From positions 1 through 53,767 of the forward strand of contig JAUHVL010000023.1 of the NCBI GenBank assembly GCA_030425045.1: a stretch of DNA of 53,767 nt. Direction: 5' to 3'. Position numbers and translations under genes: made by a program. Of this stretch, positions 7,878-16,027 are shown piece after piece. The notes under the pieces are model-generated. The model had not been told where the DNA came from. It was given only the letters and a program-made list of their open reading frames with translations, and did not search any database. Source of the stretch: a bacterium. Its GTDB lineage: Bacteria; Bdellovibrionota; Bacteriovoracia; Bacteriovoracales; Bacteriovoracaceae. Each line of letters begins with the position of its first letter. The stretch's first letter is position 1.

Positions 7878-8240
7878 TTACTTTAAATACTTCTTCGCGT
7901 TTCTTGATTCTGGATCAATTTTAGCAGAATCTGAACCATTGCTAACTTCTGTAATCAAAAGAGATGTATATGGTTGTCTGTGACCATTTTTCTTTTGATA
8001 ACGACCTGGCTTTCTTACGAAAACAGTAACTTTTCTACTTCTGTCGTGCTTGATTACTTTTGCTGTAACTTTAGCTCCACTAACAACAGGAGTTCCAATA
8101 GCTGGCTTATCACCACCTACGAAAAGAACTTTATCAAATTCAACCTGAGAGTTAGCTTCGTTATCAAGCTTTTGAACATCGATGACGTCTCCCGCTTTAA
8201 CTTTAAATTGGTGACCACCGATTTCTACAATTCCGTACAT
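7878..8240 (-). CDS. rplU: 50S ribosomal protein L21
   Basis: L21 is an early-binding large-subunit protein. The sequence starts MYGIVEIGGHQFKVKAGDVI and holds the typical VTVFVRKPGRYQKKNGHRQPYT block. The family is about 103 residues; this one is 120, with a C-terminal tail after TSLLITEVS. GGAG lies six bases before the ATG. First gene of the rplU-rpmA unit, with a near-consensus promoter about 70 bases upstream. Confidence 0.97.
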   Translation of the reverse strand: MYGIVEIGGHQFKVKAGDVIDVQKLDNEANSQVEFDKVLFVGGDKPAIGTPVVSGAKVTAKVIKHDRSRKVTVFVRKPGRYQKKNGHRQPYTSLLITEVSNGSDSAKIDPESRNAKKYLK

Positions 8241-8316
8241 ATTTTTCTCCTCTGACAGGGAACGGGGAAGGAAACCTTGCTTTTACCCGAGACCTAGTCT
8301 TAATGAATAGCCTTGA

Positions 8317-8345
8317 TTTCTAGTAAATTTAACAAGTTCTGTCAA
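8317..8345 (-). promoter_or_regulatory. Predicted promoter of rplU-rpmA
   Basis: On the minus strand a perfect TTGACA (plus 8340-8345) is followed after 17 bases by TAGAAA (plus 8317-8322). The predicted leader is about 70 bases and contains a small AGAC-TAG-GTCT hairpin before the GGAG ribosome binding site. It lies in the 154-bp divergent region shared with the gene at 8395. Confidence 0.6.
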
Positions 8346-8394
8346 TCTAAAGTTTCGTAATCTGGTTGTCGATAAACAAATGAGGTGTAGTATC

Positions 8395-9201
8395 ATGGAA
8401 GAGAATTTTACGTATTTCCAATATCATAGAGATCATAACTATCCTATTTATCTTAGGATACAGCTCAATCAATTTGACCCTAACCTCCCGAACTTATTAA
8501 GTAAAATGCATTTTGTACCCCTTTCGGAAGATGAGGCAAAGGGTGTCGGCCAGGTTCTCGAAGAACAATCGAAAGCGAGAATTTTAACCATAAAAATAGC
8601 TTCTAATAAGGTAGCAAGGCATGTCGACTATGCAGTAGAAAGCGACCGTTTTGGTCCGGAAAGTATAATGCCAAAAGAGGGTTATAGGCTTTATCGCTAT
8701 AAGAATATGGGGCTTATGGTCTACTCGTTTGTTACACAGAACTGGGAGCTCGGAGCTCATGTTAACTTTGGCTCAGAAGATAAAACTCTTACCTCACGTA
8801 CTATTTTAAATCGTTATCTGGCTTGGAGTCTCTACTCATTCGGAGTTGTAGGGATTTGGGGCGTTCCTGTGGATGAGGGAATTGTGGTTTTGGGACAACG
8901 TGAATCTGAAGGCGAAGCCGTTTATATCGACTTGAAAAAATATAAAGTTCTTTCAGAAGACGGTGTTTCCTTTTTCCCAAGCCGTTTTAAAATTTTACGA
9001 TTGGACAGTACCTTGAGCGATCGCAATATTGTGATGAACCAAGGACAACTTTCAAGTTTTCTTGCGACTCAATCGACATTTATGGACTATAGCGGCCTCA
9101 ATATTCCTATTAGGCAATTGATAAAAACTCTTTCTGGGCTGGCCGAAGGTGTAGTTCATCCTCGTGATCTCTTTCGCCCGAGAACAGATCTTAATCCTTA
9201 A
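8395..9201 (+). CDS. Protein of unknown function
   Basis: This soluble protein of 268 residues has no signal peptide, membrane segment or motif that I can assign. GAGGTG at 8382-8387 supports the ATG at 8395 rather than the in-frame ATG at 8380. The mix of beta-strand-like hydrophobic stretches (GVVGIWGVPVDEGIVVLGQ) and charged loops suggests a compact alpha/beta domain. It sits divergently from rplU and 38 bp before lgt, so it may be co-transcribed with lgt. It is probably a lineage-conserved cytoplasmic protein. Confidence 0.7.
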   Translation: MEENFTYFQYHRDHNYPIYLRIQLNQFDPNLPNLLSKMHFVPLSEDEAKGVGQVLEEQSKARILTIKIASNKVARHVDYAVESDRFGPESIMPKEGYRLYRYKNMGLMVYSFVTQNWELGAHVNFGSEDKTLTSRTILNRYLAWSLYSFGVVGIWGVPVDEGIVVLGQRESEGEAVYIDLKKYKVLSEDGVSFFPSRFKILRLDSTLSDRNIVMNQGQLSSFLATQSTFMDYSGLNIPIRQLIKTLSGLAEGVVHPRDLFRPRTDLNP

Positions 9202-9239
9202 TAGATGACACGAACCTGATCATTATCTAAGATAGTGAT

Positions 9240-10040
9240 ATGAATAATTATGTCGTAGATTTTGATCCTGTTATTTTATCCCTCGGTCCCGTTGCTATTC
9301 GTTGGTACGGCTTGATGTATGTGATTGGTTTTATCATCACAAACTATCTGATGAAAATTTTATCTCGTAGAGGCTTTTTTAAAGTTAAAGAAGAAGAGAT
9401 TGATCAGTTTATGACTTTAATGCTGCTTTGTATGTTTATTGGGGCGAGAGTATTTTATGTCTTTATATACAATTGGGATTATTACTCTCAGCATCTGGCA
9501 GAAGTTCCAGCTGTTTGGCAAGGTGGTCTTAGTTTTCATGGTGCTTTAACAGGACTAATTCTCGGTGGCCTATGGATGGCCAAAAAATACAACCTTACGT
9601 GGGCACAAGTCATGGATGTTGTGGCATTGTCAGGAACACAGGGATTATTTTTTGGAAGAATGGGGAACTTTATTAATGGAGAGTTATACGGCCGCGTGAC
9701 GAACTCTTCTTTTGGAATGATTTTTCCAAGTGGTGGTCCTTATCCAAGGCATCCTTCTCAACTTTACGAAGGTGTGATGGAAGGAATTATATTGAGTCTT
9801 ATTTTGTGGTTGGTTTATCCTCGTTTAAAGTCTTATGGATACCTCTCTTCGATTTTTCTTTTTGGGTATGGCTTCTTTCGCTTTATCATCGAATTTTTTC
9901 GCGAACCAGATGCTCAACTTGGATATTATTTTGGTTTTATGACCATGGGCCAAATTCTCTGTACCATCATGATGATGGTAGGAATCTCGGCTTGGCTTCT
10001 TACAAATAAATTTAAAGAACATCAAAAAATATCAATTTAA
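9240..10040 (+). CDS. lgt: Prolipoprotein diacylglyceryl transferase
   Basis: Lgt moves diacylglycerol from phosphatidylglycerol to the lipobox cysteine of prolipoproteins in the inner membrane. This is the first step of lipoprotein maturation. The 266 residues form about seven membrane segments. HGAL lies at 100-103 and the Lgt signature GRMGNFINGELYG at 139-151, followed by RHPSQLYE. The window encodes several lipoproteins that would be its substrates. The next gene starts on the base after its stop. Confidence 0.97.
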   Translation: MNNYVVDFDPVILSLGPVAIRWYGLMYVIGFIITNYLMKILSRRGFFKVKEEEIDQFMTLMLLCMFIGARVFYVFIYNWDYYSQHLAEVPAVWQGGLSFHGALTGLILGGLWMAKKYNLTWAQVMDVVALSGTQGLFFGRMGNFINGELYGRVTNSSFGMIFPSGGPYPRHPSQLYEGVMEGIILSLILWLVYPRLKSYGYLSSIFLFGYGFFRFIIEFFREPDAQLGYYFGFMTMGQILCTIMMMVGISAWLLTNKFKEHQKISI

Positions 10041-11093
10041 ATGACACCAAGAAAATTAAAACTTTTTTATTTCTTAACTTTTTGTCTCGTTATTTTGTTT
10101 ATTGAGGTGATTGGGTACGCGTTAGTATTTTGGAAGTTTGATATGTGGCCCTACACTCTAGGACGAATTAGCCTTCATAACGAAGTTACTCAATATGAAG
10201 AGGATCATCCTTTTTTGCCTTACTTCCCCAGAAAAAATGGTAAGGAAGCACATATTACTTATAATTCTGTTGGAGGAAGAGGTCCCGAGCCTGACAATCC
10301 AAAAAAGCGAGTTCGAATTTTAACATTTGGAGGTTCGACAACTTTTGGAAAGCCATTTCTTTGGAAAGATACATGGCCTGGCAAACTTCAAACTTTATTG
10401 GGGAGTGATAAGTATGAAGTTATTAATGCCGCATTAAATGGTTCAACCTCAAATGACACTCTTGTTAATTTTGCCATTAGACAATCTGACTTAAAGCCTG
10501 ATTACGTTATCATCTATCATGGTACTAATGATTTGGAGTCTTCATTTTCAGATAACTTTCGATCTGATTATGCTCATCGAAGAAAAAGTATTGGTGTTAA
10601 TCCTTTTCCTTTTTTTAATAAACTTCCAAAAATTTTTAACCTTTCTACTATTTTTCTTGGAGCAAGAATTTACTTAATTGGTCATCGTGGACGGTTGGAT
10701 TATTTATATACGAGAAGAACGACTTATAATTGGAAAGATGGTCCCTTTGGTTTAGATACTTTTGAAAGAAACCTTACTCATATGAACTCGCTTTCGAAAG
10801 GAATCGGTGCTGAGACGATCGTCGGAACTTTTCTCTATTATAAGCCATGGGCAAAACAAACACAGGGACAAGACTTTGCTGATGGTTGGGAGAGGGGGAT
10901 TCATCTTCAAAATAAGATTATTAGAAAGCTTGGTCAGGACTTGAATAAGCTTCATGTCGTTGATCTAACAAAATCAATAGAACCTTCATTGGATTACTTT
11001 GTCGACTTTTGCCATTTTACTCATAAGGGTAATGACTACATGGCCTCCCAGTTCTTCGATAAAATTAAAGAACTAGAAAAAGGTAAAATCTAG
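10041..11093 (+). CDS. Membrane-anchored SGNH/GDSL hydrolase-like protein
   Basis: An N-terminal membrane segment (residues about 8-30) anchors a periplasmic SGNH-hydrolase domain. Block I is FGGSTTFG with the nucleophile candidate Ser99. Block III is HGTNDLE (160-166), and block V is DFCHFTHKGND, supplying Asp and His. The fold acts on ester bonds of lipids or acylated glycans; the substrate here is unknown. The ATG directly follows the lgt stop, so the genes are coupled. Length is 350. Confidence 0.82.
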   Translation: MTPRKLKLFYFLTFCLVILFIEVIGYALVFWKFDMWPYTLGRISLHNEVTQYEEDHPFLPYFPRKNGKEAHITYNSVGGRGPEPDNPKKRVRILTFGGSTTFGKPFLWKDTWPGKLQTLLGSDKYEVINAALNGSTSNDTLVNFAIRQSDLKPDYVIIYHGTNDLESSFSDNFRSDYAHRRKSIGVNPFPFFNKLPKIFNLSTIFLGARIYLIGHRGRLDYLYTRRTTYNWKDGPFGLDTFERNLTHMNSLSKGIGAETIVGTFLYYKPWAKQTQGQDFADGWERGIHLQNKIIRKLGQDLNKLHVVDLTKSIEPSLDYFVDFCHFTHKGNDYMASQFFDKIKELEKGKI

Positions 11094-11650
11094 TTTCCGG
11101 TAAATTTAGAAATCTGAAGTTTTTCCAGAAGGTTTTCAAAGGTACCCAAACCTTGGGGAACATCATTGATGACAGCATTGATATAAAGAGGATAACAAGT
11201 AATGGTACAACTGCCACTATAAGTAATCTTCATACCCTGTTCATTGTTCCAGGTATAAACAGCGCTTCCGTAGTCTTTTATATAACCATCTTGTTTTCCA
11301 AAGCGGTTGATTAATGCTTGATGAAGAGTATCGTGAAGAAAGTATGAGGGAAGTCTGGAGTAAAAAGAAAGTATTGTGCCATCGGTGTGGACTTGGAAGA
11401 AAACAGGGAAGCGATAACGCAGGCCTTTGACCACAACTCGATAAACTTTTTGGACTCCAAGACCCTTTAGTTCTTCTGGGTTTTTATAAGTCTTTTTTAG
11501 CTCTTCAAAACTTTTGCCTGGGTAAAAAGGCAAGAACTCCTCAAATTTAAAATCGAAATCAGGCTTTATCTTCGTATCTTCCGCCGTATCTTGAGCAAAG
11601 ACGGCAAGTCCCAGAACGATAAGAATGAATATAACTATTTGTTTTTTCAT
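11090..11650 (-). CDS. Exported protein of unknown function
   Basis: The 186-residue protein begins with a Sec signal peptide (KK, then a hydrophobic core IVIFILIVLGLAVFA, cut probably before QDTAED). The mature part has one region rich in aromatic and basic residues and two cysteines close together (SCTITCYPL). No family is recognised. It lies tail to tail with the SGNH hydrolase gene, overlapping by 4 bp, and head to head with the symporter gene. Confidence 0.7.
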   Translation of the reverse strand: MKKQIVIFILIVLGLAVFAQDTAEDTKIKPDFDFKFEEFLPFYPGKSFEELKKTYKNPEELKGLGVQKVYRVVVKGLRYRFPVFFQVHTDGTILSFYSRLPSYFLHDTLHQALINRFGKQDGYIKDYGSAVYTWNNEQGMKITYSGSCTITCYPLYINAVINDVPQGLGTFENLLEKLQISKFTGN

Positions 11651-11771
11651 ACCTTTTTAACTTAACTTGTCACATCGTTTAATCAACTTTATAGATTGGT
11701 CAGAAATAAATTAAAACTTTGTTAGTATCAATATTTATTTAGATACGTAGTGTTATTTTAACATCACTTAT

Positions 11772-11785
11772 TCAAGTTAACTTGA
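11772..11785. promoter_or_regulatory. 14-bp perfect palindrome before the symporter gene
   Basis: TCAAGTTAACTTGA is fully self-complementary and ends at the first base of the GAGGGG ribosome binding site of the symporter. A similar AACTTAACTTG lies near the start of the divergent gene at about 11658-11668. A further TGTTA-TTT-TAACA repeat lies at 11751-11763. An operator controlling the symporter is plausible; only the symmetry is seen. Confidence 0.35.
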
Positions 11786-11795
11786 GGGGAAATAA

Positions 11796-13043
11796 ATGCA
11801 GGAAAGCTCTAAGAAGGAAGCTCAGAGAATTGGTATCGCCATGATCGCTGGTTTAATCATCGGTTTGATTATTCATAGTTTTGGGATGAACCAATATATG
11901 GAGTATGTAAAACCTCTCGGTACCGTTTTTATTCGTCTTCTCAAAATGGTGATTGTTCCCCTGGTTTTTTCTTCAATTTTTATGTCGATGATTAACCTTG
12001 GGACACCCGAGGCTTTAGGTTCCATGGGTCGTAAAGCTGTTCTTTATTATTTTATGACCACGGCCATTGCCGTCTTTTTTGGTTTAGTATTTGTGAATAT
12101 TATTAATCCAGGAATTGGTGCTGATCTTGGAGGAGCAGGTCTCGATAAACTAAATTCAACAATGGCTCAAAAAGTTCAGGAACAAGAGGGACTTTATAAT
12201 ACGGTTTTAAATGTCTTAATTGATGCCATTCCTACCAACCCGGCTGCAGCTCTTGCAAATGCGACAGTTTTACAAATTATTGTTTTCGCCATTTTTCTAG
12301 GAGTGATGTCTCTTTATTATCCTGATCGTTCAAAAAACTTAAAAGGTGTGATGGAAGATGTCGAAGGTTTATCCATGGCGCTAACTCATGCCATTATGAA
12401 GTTTGCTCCGATTGGTATTTTTGTACTGATGATGGATGTGATGGCGAAATCGGGAACGACGGCAATTATATCTCTTTCTAAATATGTTTTAACTGTTGTT
12501 GTCGGCTTACTTGCCCATGCTGGCTTTTTACTTTTTGTGGCGACAGTAAGGTTAAAAAAATCTCCTCTTTATATTATTAAAAATTTAGGTGCACCTATAC
12601 TAACTGCGTTTTCTACATCTTCATCTGCGGCCACACTTCCTATTACGATGACAGCTGTGGAAGAAAATATTGGTGTCCGTAAAGATACAGCGAAGTTTGT
12701 GTTACCTCTTGGCGCTACCATTAATATGGATGGTACGGCATTGTATGAATCAGTTGCTGCTATTTTTATTGCTCAGGCCTATGGATACGATTTAACGATT
12801 GCCCAACAAATCATTATTTTTATGACTGCTTCATTAGCGGCTATTGGAGCTGCAGCGATACCAGGGGCAGGTTTGATTACCATGTCGATTGTTCTTGGAG
12901 CTGTTGGTTTACCTCTTGAGGGGATTGGATTAATCCTTGCTGTAGATCGTTTACTCGATATGTTTAGAACTACCGTTAATGTTTTTGGGGACTGTGTTGG
13001 AACAATTGTTGTTGATAGTCTTTTAAAAGAAGAAAAAGTCTGA
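11796..13043 (+). CDS. Dicarboxylate/amino acid:cation symporter (DAACS family)
   Basis: This inner-membrane secondary transporter couples uptake of glutamate, aspartate or C4-dicarboxylates to Na+ or H+. The 415 residues show the family marks. These are the serine-rich motif STSSSAATLPITM, the NMDGTALYE cation/substrate segment (LGATINMDGTALYE), and a late GAGLITMSIVLGAVGLP re-entrant region. GAGGGG precedes the ATG at 11796. Sequence alone does not separate GltP-type from DctA-type substrates. Confidence 0.93.
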   Translation: MQESSKKEAQRIGIAMIAGLIIGLIIHSFGMNQYMEYVKPLGTVFIRLLKMVIVPLVFSSIFMSMINLGTPEALGSMGRKAVLYYFMTTAIAVFFGLVFVNIINPGIGADLGGAGLDKLNSTMAQKVQEQEGLYNTVLNVLIDAIPTNPAAALANATVLQIIVFAIFLGVMSLYYPDRSKNLKGVMEDVEGLSMALTHAIMKFAPIGIFVLMMDVMAKSGTTAIISLSKYVLTVVVGLLAHAGFLLFVATVRLKKSPLYIIKNLGAPILTAFSTSSSAATLPITMTAVEENIGVRKDTAKFVLPLGATINMDGTALYESVAAIFIAQAYGYDLTIAQQIIIFMTASLAAIGAAAIPGAGLITMSIVLGAVGLPLEGIGLILAVDRLLDMFRTTVNVFGDCVGTIVVDSLLKEEKV

Positions 13044-13102
13044 ACTAAATGATCAGAAATTTCCGGATTGACGGTATCATCGGTTTATTCGAAAATAGAC
13101 TG

Positions 13103-14635
13103 ATGTTGAATTTGTTGAAAAAAATTAATTACCCCCTCTTTATATTTCTTACTCTGGCTTCTGGTTGTTCAAATGTTGAAGTTGTTAATAAGACTCCTGT
13201 TGAGCAACCTATTTTGGTTAAACAGGAGCCAAAGCCTGTTGTCAGAACTCCTCTTGAAACAAAGGCGATTGAAGCGGCTAAAGAAGCAGAAAGAGAGGAT
13301 GATCCCAATCGAATCATTGGTTCTTCTCAATTAGAAAAGCCGCTCGTTCACCATCATAAGACTTACTTCCTCTATGGGGCTGAACATTTAAATTTAGATA
13401 ATCTTTATTTTGATATCCCCGTTGTTTATAACGACGCTGTTAAAAAGTGGATTAAATATTTTCTTGGAAGAGGAAGAGGATTTTTCGAACGTTATAGTGC
13501 GAGAGCGGGAAGATATGCTCCTATACTTGGAAAAATTTTAGAAGAGCATGGACTTCCTCGTGATTTAATCTTTCTTGCCATGGCCGAGTCAGGTTTTCAA
13601 AATAAAGCAAAATCTTGGGCAAAGGCCGTTGGTCCTTGGCAGTTTATGCCGGCCACAGGACGAAGATATGGTTTAGAAATAAATTGGTATTTTGACGAAA
13701 GACGCGATCCAATTAAAGCATCCATTGCAGCTTCTCGTTACCTTAGTAAACTTTATAATGATTTTGGTGCGTGGGAATTAGCTGCTGCTGCCTATAATGC
13801 TGGTGAAGGAAAAGTTTCGCGAGCTATCTCTCGTTATAAAACGGAAAACTTCTGGAAACTTCGTCGTGGTCGCTACCTAAAAAGTGAAACAAAAAATTAT
13901 GTGCCAAAGATTATGGCCTTGGCGATTATCGGCAAAAATCTTAGATCATTTGGTTTTGAAGATATTGATTTTTACGAGCCTCTCGATTTTGAAGAAATTA
14001 TTATTAAACCGGCCACAGATCTTATGGCGTTAGCTGAAAGAATGGAAGTTGATTTCGAAGAGATCCAAAGACTTAATCCTGAAATTCTAAGATGGTTTTC
14101 TCCTCCTACTATTTCTGATTACCGTTTAAGAGTTCCGGTAGGCATGAAGAAAAACTGGCAGGATTGTTGTAGCAAAGAAGAAAACTATCCCTATGCTAAA
14201 TCCTTTAAAAAATACTACGTAAAAGGAAGTCGATCCAATCTAAAAGATGTGGCACGGAAGTTTAAAATTAAAGATAAAAAAGTTCTCGAATGGCTCAATG
14301 ATTATTCTTCGACGAAAAGATTAAGCAGAGGCCAGGTGGTTTATCTTCCTTTTAGAGAAGGCCAAAGTATTCGTGCTCCTATGTATGCTGACCTCTATGA
14401 AAAACCTCGTAAGAGTGTGATTCGTCGTCGCGTTTATCGTAAGCAAATCCGCAGAGCATTAAAGAGAGGAGCTAAAATTACCTCTCCTAAAAAATACTAT
14501 ACTGTTAAACGCGGTGATAGTTTGTGGTCTGTCGCGCAAAAAACGGGAACTTCAATAGATACCTTGATTGTTACCAATTACCATATCATTAAGCATCGCA
14601 TGATTCGTGCAGGCGATAAATTGGCCGTCAGATAA
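13103..14635 (+). CDS. MltD-like lytic transglycosylase lipoprotein with LysM
   Basis: The protein would cleave peptidoglycan between MurNAc and GlcNAc with formation of 1,6-anhydroMurNAc. From the ATG at 13103 it has a lipoprotein signal ending ASGC (Cys22). An SLT domain follows, with catalytic Glu162 in LAMAESGF, the GPWQFMPATG block and AAAAYNAGEGKV. Two less typical LysM-like segments come next, and a clear C-terminal LysM contains YYTVKRGDSLWSVAQ. A longer frame from 13049 would put 18 residues before the signal peptide and is less likely. It follows the symporter closely. Confidence 0.9.
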   Translation: MLNLLKKINYPLFIFLTLASGCSNVEVVNKTPVEQPILVKQEPKPVVRTPLETKAIEAAKEAEREDDPNRIIGSSQLEKPLVHHHKTYFLYGAEHLNLDNLYFDIPVVYNDAVKKWIKYFLGRGRGFFERYSARAGRYAPILGKILEEHGLPRDLIFLAMAESGFQNKAKSWAKAVGPWQFMPATGRRYGLEINWYFDERRDPIKASIAASRYLSKLYNDFGAWELAAAAYNAGEGKVSRAISRYKTENFWKLRRGRYLKSETKNYVPKIMALAIIGKNLRSFGFEDIDFYEPLDFEEIIIKPATDLMALAERMEVDFEEIQRLNPEILRWFSPPTISDYRLRVPVGMKKNWQDCCSKEENYPYAKSFKKYYVKGSRSNLKDVARKFKIKDKKVLEWLNDYSSTKRLSRGQVVYLPFREGQSIRAPMYADLYEKPRKSVIRRRVYRKQIRRALKRGAKITSPKKYYTVKRGDSLWSVAQKTGTSIDTLIVTNYHIIKHRMIRAGDKLAVR

Positions 14636-14733
14636 TTCTCAACTAAGCTATGCATTAAGTAGTGACCAATGCTCCTTTATTAGGCATTATTTTCAATTAA
14701 CTGAGTGTTTTATTTTGTTCAAAGGAGCTCTCC

Positions 14734-15861
14734 TTGAGTCGTTTTAGTGATCTAAGAAAGAAAGATGAAAAGTCTGAAATTGAGTCGTTATATTTTCGTC
14801 ACCTTGTAATTGGTAACGACATTTTTACCATTGCTAAATTTTTTCAATTGAAAAAACAATTTGGTGATGAGGTTGCACTGGTTTGTGATTTAGAGCTTAA
14901 AAGAGAGACATTAATTCCTAGGGGTCCTACGACTTTAAGAGGAAAGCAAAATATAGAGCTTTTTAAAAGCCTTTATCCAAACGCAAAAGTCGAAGAGCAA
15001 GAAAAAGAGCCCATGTTTTTTAAAGAAAAAGAATGGCGAAGCTTTAAAGGAAGAATGAAGCCAGAGAAGCTTCTCTATCAAGAAGAGTTTTTTATGGAGT
15101 CTGGCGCCAATATCGATTTAAAAGAATTGTTTGATTTCTTAGACGACGAAACGGTCTTTGAAAAATTAAATGATTTAAGATTTAAAGCAAGTGTTAAGAA
15201 CCTACTTCATAAAGAGGCGCCTTACGATCTTGTACAGCCTGCTAAGTATTGTGCAGAGCTTGCTGATGGTAAAGAAATTGGCTGCGAAAAGCTTTATTGG
15301 GGGCTAGGTCCAGATAAGTTTGTAAATCACTTTAAAGACCCTGGAATGTTAAGTGATCAGTGTATTGAATACTGTGAAAGAACACAGACGCCGGCCATGC
15401 TAGTGGTTGCTTTTCAATTATCAAAGCAGGTTGGAGATTTAAACTCAACGAAGTTTATCCCCCTCAGTTATACCCATGAGTGGGGGCATTTTATTGGAGA
15501 GTTTTTACAAAGAGGAGATGAAAATTGGGCAGAATTTATCTGTTACGTGGACCCAAATCACAGCTCTGAGCAAGATTTGGTAAAAAAAATCCACCTTCTT
15601 AAAAGAAGTTTAGACAAAATTTATGAAAATTTTTCCTCTTTTTGTCTTAATGAACAGGTGCTTTTCGTTCCAAATTCTCCGTGTCTAAAAATTGACGATA
15701 AAGACTTTTTGAATATCAAAGAGAATAACGGAGATGTTAGTTTCGTTAGTTATAATGCGCCTCTTGGGGATTTTCTTGATGGCGTTTCTAATTTCGAATA
15801 TTCAGATATTCCCGTTTCGTTTTTTTCAAGAGGGATATCAAGTCTTCATACGAATGTTTAG
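14734..15861 (+). CDS. Protein of unknown function with a possible degenerate dinucleotide-binding start
   Basis: Translation probably starts at a TTG (14734), supported by AAAGGAG eight bases earlier. The 375-residue protein is soluble, without signal peptide. The N-terminus FRHLVIGNDIFTIAKFFQL followed by VALVCDLEL recalls the beta-alpha-beta start of FAD/NAD(P) oxidoreductases, but the glycine motif is incomplete. There are six or more cysteines spread along the chain (CAEL, GCEK, QCIEYCER). No catalytic motif is assigned. It stands alone with its own leader of about 100 bp. Confidence 0.65.
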   Translation: MSRFSDLRKKDEKSEIESLYFRHLVIGNDIFTIAKFFQLKKQFGDEVALVCDLELKRETLIPRGPTTLRGKQNIELFKSLYPNAKVEEQEKEPMFFKEKEWRSFKGRMKPEKLLYQEEFFMESGANIDLKELFDFLDDETVFEKLNDLRFKASVKNLLHKEAPYDLVQPAKYCAELADGKEIGCEKLYWGLGPDKFVNHFKDPGMLSDQCIEYCERTQTPAMLVVAFQLSKQVGDLNSTKFIPLSYTHEWGHFIGEFLQRGDENWAEFICYVDPNHSSEQDLVKKIHLLKRSLDKIYENFSSFCLNEQVLFVPNSPCLKIDDKDFLNIKENNGDVSFVSYNAPLGDFLDGVSNFEYSDIPVSFFSRGISSLHTNV

Positions 15862-15908
15862 ACACAGTTTGTTTTGTAAAAACTGAGTAAAAAAAAAGTT
15901 TCGGATTG

Positions 15909-15937
15909 TTGACTTTTATAGGAAGGAAACAGACAAT
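15909..15937 (+). promoter_or_regulatory. Predicted promoter of the outer-membrane protein gene
   Basis: TTGACT at 15909-15914 and GACAAT at 15932-15937 are separated by exactly 17 bases, five of six and four of six consensus matches. This gives a leader of about 80 bases that contains the palindrome at 15984-16007. Confidence 0.45.
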
Positions 15938-15983
15938 CAAAAGTAAGAAGAAATTTTTTTAATAACTTTTGAAATAAAAAACA

Positions 15984-16007
15984 TGATTACACTAATTAAT
16001 GTAATCA
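15984..16007. promoter_or_regulatory. 24-bp near-perfect palindrome in the leader of the outer-membrane protein gene
   Basis: TGATTACA (15984-15991) is matched by its exact complement TGTAATCA (16000-16007), and the 8 bases between are almost self-complementary. It ends 7 bases before the AAGGAG ribosome binding site. As RNA it forms an 8-bp hairpin that could stabilise an abundant mRNA; as DNA it resembles a dimer operator. Confidence 0.45.
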
Positions 16008-16027
16008 ATTTTCAAGGAGAAGATTAG

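Noticed and set aside
14669-14690. AATGC/GCATT inverted repeat after the transglycosylase gene as a terminator.
   Set aside because: The 5-bp stem and weak T run are too poor to support a call.
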